DNA of 64,000 nt from positions 17,577,090 to 17,641,089 of the forward strand of contig NC_034419.1 in NCBI RefSeq assembly GCF_002078875.1, read 5' to 3'. The position numbers and the translations under genes are program-made. Positions 12,689 through 23,395 of this stretch are shown here, in pieces (the stretch's first letter is position 1; the number at the start of each line of letters is the position of its first letter). This stretch comes from Numida meleagris. Lineage: Eukaryota; Chordata; Aves; Galliformes; Numididae. The notes under the pieces are model-generated. The model was not told the origin of the DNA. It did not search any database and was given only the letters and a program-made list of their open reading frames with translations.

Positions 12689-15600
12689 ACAAGGGCCGTG
12701 ATTCTATTACAGTAGCTACATTCTTGTCGACTTAAGCAGTTTACTGTTGGAAGACATTTTTATGCTGATTTGTCAGCAACACACTAGGGTTTATATCTTT
12801 CAGTCTTTATGTTTGGGTTAAATACAACAAATTCCGTTATTGCCTCTTCCCTATGAAGACACAGTTGCTTGTATTTGTGAATGTCCACGCAAAAGGTTGT
12901 GCTATTGCGTTACATCAGTGCATATACTCCCAGTGTTCCAGTGAAAGTGTTTCACTCACCAGCATCTTCCCAGGGCATTGCCTCAGCGATGCTAGCGGGA
13001 TTCCAGCTGTGCACAGAGCACATGGTCCCTTCTGCAGTGCATTGCTGGGAAAGGAGGGTGTCTGTTTCCAAGCACATCCAGGTAGCTTATGGTTTTGTGA
13101 TTGAGCATTGATCCTCACTGGACAATATTCAAAGACCTGGTGCAAAGCTTTATAATTGTTGATTTCTGTGAAAATGAAACTATATGAAAAATCAAGATAA
13201 TTTTTTAAATATAGAAATTCTGCTGCATCTTGTATGTTAGAAGAATTAGAAGGAGTGAATTCTCTGAAGGATCCCTCATCATGGGATGATGAATAGGTTC
13301 ATCTGATGGAGGGCTGGTGGATCCTTTTTGGCAGCTTGCTGAGCCCAAGCCTTTTGCCCATACTCTTCACAGGACCACCACCATGCCTTTATTCAGTAAG
13401 CCAGTTATGGCCATCGTATCTGCTGCTTTTAATACCTGTGAATCCATCTGGGGAGCTGAGAGGAGCCATCACAGATACCAATGTAGAGTCCAGTCCATTG
13501 CCCCTCATAGACCAATGTGATGCCTTCGTGCAGAGAGATAAGGAACCAAAACATCCCTACTGCCACATGGCACATTGATCTCAATGTCACCTGAAATACA
13601 ATGAGCTGTTACGATTTAGGGAAATGTTTTGAAGATCCAAGATTTGAAGCCCTCGAAGGCTTTATGTTCTGAATTTGAATTAAAAATAAGCTACAGTATT
13701 TTCTGTTTCCCTAGGAGAAGTAAGCAATAGCAGTCAGAAGTGAAAAAGAAATGACATTTCCTGTCCTTTTGTGAGAAAAGGAACACGGGAGTCATCTGTA
13801 TCAGACACCTGTTAAATACTGTGGGGTACTTTTCTCCTTTGCAATATGGTTCAGTAATTTTAAATAAGTAGTAAGCACTACAACAGCACAGGTAAATCTT
13901 GCTGGAGCCCGTAAAACTGGTCTCTTCTGCTTCTGCTCTGGTAGTTACAAGTATTTGCTATTCAGTCTGTTATGGATATCTGGAAAATAGTTTGAGTGCA
14001 GAAAGCGCCTCAGGGATAAAAAGTTTGAAAAGAAAAATGTAGCTGTATATCATTGGCATTCATGAGAAAATTCACATTAGATGAGTTCAAATCAGGTGCT
14101 CAGGAGACAATATAGAGATCAGGAGCTACAGTGTGCCAAGAATGCAAGCCTAGCTGGGACAGACTCAGCTTATTTCCTGGCGGATGAAGAATACGACAGT
14201 ATGTAAGGCCAAATTCAAAAGATAATATAGACGTGTTGAAGCTGGTGGGAGGAAAAGCCCGAGCTGCAGAATAAAAAGTCTGTGCATGCACTCCCCATGT
14301 TATAGCCTCTTATCTTCACAGTTTTGTACCTTTCCTCCTACATTCATTCTGCATACATGTTTCTATGGGTATTTACACCAATACGCCAGTCCTGGAGTGA
14401 AGCTCTTCTGCCGGCATCGCTGTGAAATTTGGCCCCAAATCCCTGTTGTTAAACACTCTTTCTTTCACCAGGTCAAGAAGTTACTCCTTCTGCAAACATA
14501 GCTACATTTTGCCACGGGTAAAAATGTCAATTTGCTTGAATTTAGCTAAGAGCAAAATCTCATCTTTCCCCCTTCCTGACATCTCTTACCTCAGAAAGAT
14601 GTCAGTTTGCCACCTGAACTGACTCCTTTTTGCTTTTATGAAACCAACAGACAGTTGTGGCAGAAATGTGAAATGCTGCATGTTTTCATGAAAACTCTGG
14701 TGATGCCAGAAGTGTGTTTTTCTCTTTGTCGTGGACTTGATCTTCTGAATGTTTTGTTACTCAAAAATAAGCAGTAGAAGAAAGTCTAGGTCTCAAAATC
14801 TAAAAGTCAAGGCAATACTTTAAAGCTCAGCTCAAACAATGAAGTAATGGACAACATACTGGCACTTACGTTAATGTGCTAAATATATCAGACAACTTAG
14901 TTAATAAATGAATTTTTATCTCAACCTTTCTAGATCGCATTTTCAGGAGAAGAAAGCAATAAAATTGCAAGCTTAGGACACATGCTATAAAAGCTTTCTC
15001 TCTGTGTGCTAAGTGCAGTGCCACCAAGTGAGTGCATCTGCTCATATCCCATGTTTCAACTGAAATTGTCAATGTTCTGGATATCCTCAAAGGAATGTTT
15101 GATGAACCCAATGTTTCTGTGCCATTTCTTTCTGATAACATTACCTGTGGCATTTGCCATGGGAAGTGGGTGCTGCATGACCCACCTGGGCAGTGTGGTA
15201 GCTGACCAGGGGGTTTCCCCCAAAACTCATTGCAGCCACCCTCTTTCCATCTGTTCATCTCAAACATGCGTCTGTATGTCCTGCACTTCACATTTGGATG
15301 TCTCAGGAACATCTATGTTTCTTTCCCCCACAGATAAGAGGAAGAAGTGACAGCCAAAATGTATCTGAGACTTGAGTTCTTTCCTACCGACTTGTTTTCC
15401 CTAATGGAAAAACAACAAAAAATGATGCTGTAACCAACATATTTGTGTAAATTACACACTGTTGACAAACGGACGTGCAATCAGTATTTTTAGGGGAAAA
15501 CGTAATGTTTCCCCTATGATCATATTTAACATACATTGTGTTCCATCTATCTATCTAGACCGACGGTTCAAACTGTGGCATAACAATTATAATAAGTGAT

Positions 15601-15885
15601 AGTGCTACATCCAGCAAACAAAGAGTATGATGGCACAATTTATCTTGTTACATTTCTTGATTTAATGCCCGTCTGGGGTTTCTAGTCTGAACCAGATTTT
15701 TCTTATGTCATAAATATTTCAGTTTTTTCATTTATTCTTGATTTAGTTTGACAGTAAATAATCCCATGGAAGCTGCTGTTGGAAAGGCATTGTAAAAATT
15801 ATTAAGTGCCTACTTGCCAGTTAGGTCCTTGTGTTTGTCAGAGTGAAATAAGTAAAATAGTTGAGTTACTTAAAGGAAATGTAAA

Positions 15886-15934
15886 TGTATATACATACAC
15901 ATATATATGTGTATATATATATGTATATATATAT
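15886..15934. repeat. (TA)n / (TATG)n microsatellite
   Basis: A tract of about 49 bp of alternating TA interrupted by CATACACA, TGTG and ATG. A typical AT microsatellite that is likely polymorphic in length. Confidence 0.85.
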
Positions 15935-16609
15935 CCGCAATAATGCCCCAGATTTGTGACCTTTGAGGAAGGAAAGTTACGACTCTGGGGATTAATCAAT
16001 AGCCTATATGAATACAAAGATTTTTGGAAATATATTCTGGATGCTGTCAGCAGGAAGTACTTTCTTCTTGATTTCAAAAACATACAATTCAGAGGGAGGA
16101 CAAGAGCAAACAAGGAGCTTTTTGGAAGGAACTGTTCTTGTAAGAAAGGTCAAGTGTCTTGGAAGAGGATGTCTGTGATCAGTTGGTTGGGTTCTTTTGG
16201 TGATTTCTTTGTGGCTCAGGATATTCAGAAAGCACATGAACTGAATGTGCACACTGAATGTGACACTGAAGAGTTTAAGTCCTTTTGAGCATAATTAGTG
16301 CCTGGTACCATTACTTGGGGTGTCTTCCGACAGACAACAGACCCTTCCTGCCATGCTAGATAAAACTGGGAGACCAGGGAACATAGGGATTTAAGGAGAG
16401 TTAAAGTCACAGACTTACATGGGAGGAATCAGCATGAAATCCTAGTAAAAAACTCTCCCTTAACTGACAAACAAAAACAGATAAGTAAATTGCCATGTCT
16501 GCAATATTGATCTGAAAGAGTACATTCTGTTTAGGAAGGACAAGGGAAAAAAAGATAAGATTTTTTTCTAGCCTTAAATATCAGTGATGTGTACACCAGC
16601 TTTGAGACA

Positions 16610-16900
16610 AATATTGACAAACAGAAGAAAGCATGTGAAAAAAAATATATGATGCAATTCAATAAGGAAAAGTACAAGGTTTCACACTTAGGTAGAAATA
16701 ATCAATAGACACCTTCAGCATAGGCAGGAGGTTTAAAGAAGGGGTTAGAGTGGAGCCTGAACTGAATGCAAGTATAGAAGGATAGCGATCCTCATTTGGG
16801 ACTGCGGGAATAGCGAACGGCGGATTGGCACTGATTGCCTCAGCCTGAGGGCAGCGTGCTGGAAGAAAAGGGCCTGCAGTGCCGGAGGGATCCAGCAGAG
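16610..16900 (+). mobile_element. Decayed CR1-superfamily LINE fragment (reverse transcriptase C-terminal part)
   Basis: One frame at about 16650-16702 reads QFNKEKYKVSHLGRNNQ and then stops. This resembles the conserved CR1-type LINE ORF2 segment just downstream of the reverse transcriptase core (pattern FNKxKxKVxHLGRNNP). About 150 bp later another frame reads SVLEEKGL, similar to the following CR1 block. Stops and frameshifts separate the pieces, so this is a dead copy. The core match is fairly convincing, but the outer limits are estimates and the subfamily is not assigned. Confidence 0.55.
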
Positions 16901-18462
16901 GCAAGGATGAAAAGCGGTGCTCTAACTAGGACAGATGATAAACAGATTGGGAATCCTCTCATACAAGATAGAATCATACTTTGCAAACATGCAAAGGTAT
17001 GGAGAGAAATCCACGTCTACTGGGAGCAGATAAAAAAAGGCACTTATAACCAAAGTTAGAGATAACCTCTAAACTGAGAACATTATCAGGGTTTTCTGAG
17101 GAAGTTATGGAAAGCCTTGCATCACTGTAAGTCTTAAAAGGTAGTAAATATTTGCTGAGGACTTCTTAGGTGCAGTTAATGTTACTTGGGGCAGGATTAT
17201 CTGATACATAGAGGTACCATCCAGCTCCATTTCTATTTCAAAAGAATTATCCAAACTTGGATTTCATTTTTTTTTATAGAGTTCAAGTCATTTACACTTT
17301 TAAATGACACTAAAGTGCTTCTGTAGACCCCAGGTGTGTGTGAAGTAGGACCTTACAAAAGATTAAAAGAAAGATTAAAAAGAAGCAGGTTTTTTCATCC
17401 CTTCTTTTTCCCCAAAAAACTTAGAAGCTTGTCAAGGTTTGATCATTCCCCATCTGAAATGGAAACTGGCAATGGTGCACCAGGTTGATATGTGCCTCCC
17501 TTGAGACCACCTACGACTTTTAGGTGAAGCTTATAAAAACCTGTGAACAGAATGAGATTCCGTATAAAAGTGGGATGATTTCCACAGGAGCTGAATTTCT
17601 TCGTTGTCTAAAAAACATCTTTCTCCTTCACATCAGCCATAAGTTCCAAGGCAACCCTGTATAATTTTTTTTTACACTGGTGTGAAAAATGAGACAAGAG
17701 GAAAGAGGATATGGTTCCGTAAGCATGACTCATAAACATAATTTCTCAGTGGAAATTTTTTAGCACTTAAAAGGTTTAGAATAATTTTATGATTTTGTAA
17801 ACCCATTTTATTAAGTGACTTCTGGTTTCAGCTGTTTTATGAACTGATTCCCAACAGTAAATTACAAATTTACCCTTTGGGAGTAAAGGCCAAACACGTA
17901 TTTTTTACTTGGTTTAATTCATCATACATTGACTGAAATGTCAAAGGAAATTAAAGCAAATTGTTATGTAAATCCTTGTGGGTACACGTTTCATTTCTGA
18001 AGAATAAACCTTATGACAAAAAAATGTTGTATGTTTTGTTGTTTGATTTTTTTGTTTTGTTTTCGTGTAGTGTACGTAAAACATTCTATTGCTTTTTCCT
18101 TGCATATGACAGCTACCATTCTGCTACTTGCCTGTGAACACCATTTCTCCTAACCCAGCTGTGCTTGGTGAATAGACCCAAGACAGATTTTGCTTTCTTA
18201 CTTTTAGAAGCTCACTCCTTTGCCACATGGAGAGGATGAATGAGTCTCAGATGTTACATATGCTTATCATTGATCTCCTTTCCAGCTTTGTGTCATTTTG
18301 GAATTACTTTCACGTTGGGATGATCCTGATGAGATAATTTATTGCATCTTATGTTTCTGAGTCTTCAGTGGTGCAGTAGAACGTCATTTTACATAAAGAA
18401 AATTGGGGCATTTGTTTTGAATCTGTATTTCAATTACTCAATATCTCTTCCTGTTTTTACAG

Positions 18463-18542
18463 AATACCAAGGTAGTCACAGGAAGACACACTTTACTTTC
18501 CGCTGATTGGATGGGAGGAATTTTTGACCTTGGAAAGTGGAG
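18463..18542 (+). other. CNTN6: CNTN6 5' untranslated segment of the start-codon exon
   Basis: The exon is taken to begin at 18463, after CTTCCTGTTTTTACAG, a strong acceptor. The 80 nt before the start codon contain one upstream ATG at 18511, out of frame with the protein. No further ATG occurs in this segment. An untranslated exon must be spliced on upstream. Confidence 0.75.
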
Positions 18543-18564
18543 ATGGTGTTGCTATGGAAACTAA
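18511..18564 (+). promoter_or_regulatory. Upstream ORF overlapping the CNTN6 start codon
   Basis: ATG at 18511 opens a 17-codon frame that ends at TAA 18562-18564, 20 nt inside the CNTN6 coding sequence. It is offset by 2 nt from the main frame. Its context is weak at -3 (T) with G at +4, whereas the CNTN6 ATG has G at both -3 and +4, so leaky scanning past it is plausible. By general knowledge of overlapping uORFs it could reduce translation; that effect is inferred. Confidence 0.6.
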
Positions 18565-18597
18565 TAATTCTGCTGCCATTCATGAGCTGCAGCACAG
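18543..18597 (+). CDS. CNTN6: CNTN6 coding exon 1: start codon and signal peptide
   Basis: Encodes MVLLWKLIILLPFMSCSTG, with the last codon split by the intron. This is a classic signal peptide with a basic residue at K6 and the hydrophobic core LIILLPF. It closely resembles the start of contactin-6 as known from mammals (LLWKL..ILLP). The exon leaves in phase 1 at G|GTAAAA. Contactin-6 is a GPI-anchored neuronal surface protein with six Ig and four fibronectin III domains, implicated in neurite growth and synapse formation and reported as a Notch ligand. The start is chosen because it is followed directly by the signal sequence, has a good Kozak context, and joins in frame to the next exon 22,890 bp downstream. 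Confidence 0.93.
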
Positions 18598-21500
18598 GTA
18601 AAATGTTCCACTGTTGGTGTTTGTGATTGATAAATCTGTATCAGTATCATAATTCTTCTAGAAAGGCAAAGCAATTATGAAAACTAACAGTACTTATTTG
18701 CATGAACAAGTGACTAAGGAGCTTTTCATTAGAACATCCTTTAATTTTAAGCAACACAAGTTGCTGCTTTTGAACCAGGAAAGCATGTTTCAAGATCATA
18801 AGAAAACTGTACTTCAGGTAATAGCTTTTAAAAACATTGTAAACTGCAGCAACTGAGGAAAAATTACAATTGTCACTTTGCTAACAACATGCACGTGAAA
18901 GGCATTTCCTAGCCACAGCACAATCAGCTCCCAAACCAGCAGGTTTAAAGAACAGAACATCATTGTGAGGAGTATGGAAGTTCAATGTGTACACTTAAAG
19001 AAATAGCACACCTTTCTGTCTCATCTGTACTCATAAAGTGTCTCTAAATCACATTTAAATTCCTTGATGAAATCCCAAACTGGTAAGAACCACAAGGACT
19101 GTCAAAACATAAATGCCAGAAATGAAGGGAAATCTTGCTTCTTGCCTAAAGCAAATGCAGACATTTCTTCCCTCTTTGTCTCCAGTCGGCATGGTGATAG
19201 ACCCTCTCACAACCCATGTGGTCAGCAGTCTAAATCCAGGGCATCATCTCTATCCTCAGGTGGTATTCAGAGGAGAAAGTGTGGCTGGGGGAAGCAGGAG
19301 TGCTTTCCCCCATTCTCTTCCTTAAATATACTTGTATTTAACTAAGTGAGCAACTTGTTGCTGATGTATGTAAGGTAAAGTGCTCTTTTCTTCCTGGATG
19401 GTCATTGCTCACCACAAAGGTTCACTATTCTGAGTTCATTTGGTTTTTTGAACCTTTCTTCTAATTCCAAACATAGAACTGGACAATTCTTCTCTCTGAA
19501 ATCCTGTAAGTGGAATTAAAGCTTATGATTCATTACAGACCCATCTGAGACCAGGCTCCAAATGGTAACTTTGAGGTTGTAATGAATTTGGGGATGAACT
19601 GACCTTTCACACTGTCTGTGATAGAAACCATGACAACTGACTTTTGCCTATAATTAATGTATTGAACTCTAAATAGCTGGTATGTTACTCGTGTACTTAT
19701 GAAGAAACTGTGTTAAAGTAACCTCAAATGATACTTAAATTAATTACGTACTGCATGAGTCAGCAGCTGTTTGAAATGAAGAAACTACAGAAGCAGACTG
19801 CAGACTGCAGTAGTATTTTAAAATACTATTTAAATTAAACTGCACAGTATTTTGTCTATTAACAGATTCTAGGTGAAAATGTAAATCTCAGGACCTGACA
19901 TTCTGTCAAATCAATACTAAGTGCCTGTTCCAGTAACAAACAGCCAACATTTTAAGGACTTCATAATACACAATTTGCAGATTTCAAATAAGCAGTCACT
20001 CATTTAGTCCCAGATATGCTGAAGAAAATGTAGCAACATGTTTAGGAGCCCAGTCTTCCCTTTAATTGCCCTCAATTCTAACCACATTGGGTGCCCACTG
20101 CACTGTCACAACATTTACCAGCCCTACTTGGCTGCTTCTCTCAGATTGCTTCCTTCCTTTCTCATCTAAATAAAGGTCTTGTAGTGATTTTTTAGACGGT
20201 AGGACATCCCTATGATTTCTTGATTGCTTTTACCAGTTGTGAAATAGATGGCGATCCTGAAATTTAAAACACTGATGAGGCACGGTACACCTTAGTGATG
20301 AACAAGATATTTTTATACTCTTGTTTTATATTTCCAAATATAACTTTTCCCTTTACTTTTTTTTCACAAAGCTTTCATTTTTCAAACTTTTTGTCATCTT
20401 CATCTTTCTTGCTAGAGGATCATCTTTTAATGAGACCAGTATCCTGGGCCAACTGAGTTAAAAGATATTAGGAGCTCTCATTTACGTTAATGTGTTCAGG
20501 TTTTTGAAGACTTAATAGCTAAAAATGTAAATGTTCTATATTCCTAAGCACCAAGAGTAGATCATGATGGCACCTGTGTCCTGATATAGCTGTCAATTGA
20601 AGGAACTGCAAAGTGCCTACTGACTTCACCTAGATAAGTTAATTTGTACCTGAGTGTAAATTACTTACGTGGGCTTACACTGATTTTTACTAGGTGGCAT
20701 TCTGAAATATGCTTGATGGTAATAGTCAAAGTTGCTGTTATGGGTAAAACTTCTTTTATTTATTATATGGATGGTTCACATCAATACAGTAGTGATAGAA
20801 CTGAGTGTGAAAATTCGAAACTAGTCACGATGCTAGAGAGCAGTCTTGTGGGCTGGGGCTTGAAAGATAATTCAGGTTATTAGATGACATTGGTCAGCCA
20901 TTTCTTTCCTGTCTCTATCTCAGTTATATCAGACATGTAGAATGAAAATGAAATGGACCCATAAATGAATTTTAAATCTAAAGATTAAATTCACTGCACA
21001 GTACAGCTAGATATTATTACCCCCCAAAATGGCAGTTCAGTTACTCAAAAATCAAATTACTCTCTATATTTCTCAAATCTTTGGAAAGCTTGTGGAAAGA
21101 GTAATATTCCTTCCAACTCTTGTTTTCCAGCAGTGCTTTTTTATGTGACTCAACAAGGGTCTTGGGGGTTTTCTTGCAAGAGCCTTAAGGGATAAAATAA
21201 AACAAAGTAATGTATGCATACACAGTGACACAGTGAGGGAACAGATTACACTTTTTTCACAACCCATTGCAATTTAAATGAGATAATCTGATCTAAGTGA
21301 AGGACCAGAGGCAAGAAGGGTGCTGAAGATAAACACAGAGATCATTACTTTAAATTCTGTGTATTTGCTGTGAGGATGTAGGACAGCCATCTCCTTACAC
21401 TGTTGTTGAAATTTAAACATTGCTTGATATTAACATGCTAAGAAAGAGCACTCACTTTATGGATTCAAGGTTTAGACAGAATTTTGAGAGGTTGATCTGA

Positions 21501-23304
21501 ACAGAAGAGTGGCCTATGTGTTCAAGAAAGAAAATAATTGAAGAGAGGAGAAACAGGTGCTATTTGGTTTTCCCAGTGGATGATCTAAACATGATACTGG
21601 GGGAATAAACAAGTCTGTTGGTAGCTCCCTTCACAGCACTATATGTACAGTCCCACTTTGGCACCAATTTCACTGCAACTATCTCAGCTTCCCTGCTTCC
21701 TTCCTGCACTCCTCTGCGGTTCTTTACCATTCACGAAGAGGAGGAGAGCTATCTTCTAATTATTTCTGCAGTTTCTCTCTTCTTCCTGGACTGCTTATAC
21801 AAAATTTGCTTGTATTTCCTGTTCCCAAAGGCTGTTGTGGTTCCCCTTTTCTCTGATTTCTGGTGGCTTCTGTGTTTGAAAAATACACAAACTTCAGTGT
21901 AGAGATGGCTTTGCAACCATCCTTTGCTCTGCTGGTTATCTTGACTCTGTCATGAAAGCAAATGAATTTTCCAGAGTTAAAGACAAAGAAAAAAATAAAG
22001 TGTCAGGCACTTAAAAATAGCTATGGATAATGTAAATATGAAAAGCCAACCAGCTATTCTGAACCTTCATTTTGGAAATGAAGCAGTAATTATATTTTTA
22101 CAGTCTTTTGGCTTCTTAGACGAAATTCAATTGAAGTTGCAACTACAACCTCCGGGGCTGTATTTTGGCCCATCATTTTGAAACAGCTAAATTAGAGAGA
22201 GAAATTTCCTGATGTAAAGTGTCCTGACACTCCTTTGGGTCACAGCATGATGAATATTGAATACATCACATCCCACGCTCTGCCTGCAGTCTCTTGCAGA
22301 TTTATTGTTAGCATAACAGCACCTTTAGGAATGGAACAGCAGACCATATATTTTAAGACAAGTGACATCTTTGCTATTTCTAACAGCAAACTGTGGAGAA
22401 GAACTAGTCCAGCCCAGAAATGTTAGGGCGTTTCTGAACAACCCGAGGCATTCAGAGACCCACTGATGAGTCAGAGAAAGATAATAATTAGGTCTCCCTT
22501 GGACAACATGGAAGTTCTTGTCACTTTGGCAAACAGTGACCCTGAAAGCTATGATTCTGTAAATGACTTCCAAGCATCTGGCAAGTGATGATGCCTGGTA
22601 ACGCAGTGACCTTCTCAGGGGAGTGAAAAGTGACATTTAAAGAAAAACCTTTATTTCCATTTTATGAGGTGCCATTTGGTTCAGCTCATTTCCTGATTGC
22701 AGTGAACAATAAACATACTCCAGTAGAACAAAGCCAAAAAAAGAGAACACCTAATATCCCTGGAGCTGCAGGGACTGGGAGAGGGATGGACAGGTGGAGA
22801 ACTACAAGAAGGTGAATAGTTCTTCCCTTGCCAGCAGTGTCCCAGCTAAAATCCAGTACTCTGGGAACTACCACGTGATACAAAACCAGGACATACTACT
22901 CTTTCAATTAGCAGAAAAAATATACTCTTAAAAAAAAAATGTGAAAACATGTGCAAGATAAAGGAAAAACATGACAGATAGGAAGGGAAAGTAAGTTATT
23001 TTTCTAATCCGTCACCTGGTTTTGCAGACATGGCATTTAGAAAATCTTACTGTAAATATTGCCTTAAGCTAGAGAACAGGTGATTTGTGGAGAGTGAGCT
23101 GCTCTGCCTCTGTTCATTTCCAGAAGGGCTTACATAGAGCTGGTCTTTAATTTTAGGAATGAGGGTGAACAATGTTATTATTTCCATTTCCTGTCTCTTA
23201 TCAGAGCTGCAAACTGTTACTAACTTGAGGGCAGAAAGGAGTCAAAATAAGCCAGTATGTAAGAAATGTGAATGTCTTTCTTCAACACAAGGCAGTGTAA
23301 AAGA

Positions 23305-23395
23305 TGAGTCCTCTTGTGACTAAGAGGAGTGATGCTCAGGAAGCCCATGAGCAATTTCTAGCTCTACCACTTGCTGGCTACGTGAGCAGGAGGAT
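23305..23395 (+). mobile_element. MIR-like CORE-SINE fragment
   Basis: The run GTGACTAAGAGGAGTGATGC, followed 35 bp later by CTAGCTCTACCACTTGCTGG, aligns by eye to the tRNA-derived head and core start of MIR (pattern GTGGTTAAGAGCACRGACTC ... CTGGCTCTGCCACTTACTAG), with mostly transition differences. MIR-like CORE-SINEs are old amniote repeats and are uncommon in birds. The match is by memory of the consensus. A 128-codon open frame at 23304-23690 overlaps it and is probably not a gene. Confidence 0.5.

Larger units (their letters stand above)
1..18462. other. Non-coding DNA upstream of the CNTN6 start-codon exon (probably first intron)
   Basis: No protein-coding exon is recognised in this 18.5 kb. 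A polypyrimidine tract followed by AG at 18461-18462 marks a splice acceptor, so transcription must begin further upstream and at least the right-hand part is intron. The untranslated first exon and promoter were not identified: there is no CpG island. The stretch holds G-rich runs at 485-500 and 697-733, a poly(A) tract near 6991-7005, AT-rich microsatellites at about 12375 and 15886, and a decayed CR1-like fragment at about 16610-16900. Open frames here, the largest being 148 codons on the minus strand at 14866-15312, show no recognisable domain and are taken as chance. Confidence 0.7.

Noticed and set aside
14866..15312. 148-codon open frame on the minus strand, the longest in the window, with a 114-codon frame opposite
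   Set aside because: No recognisable domain, no homologue known to me, and length compatible with chance in 64 kb. A database search would settle it.
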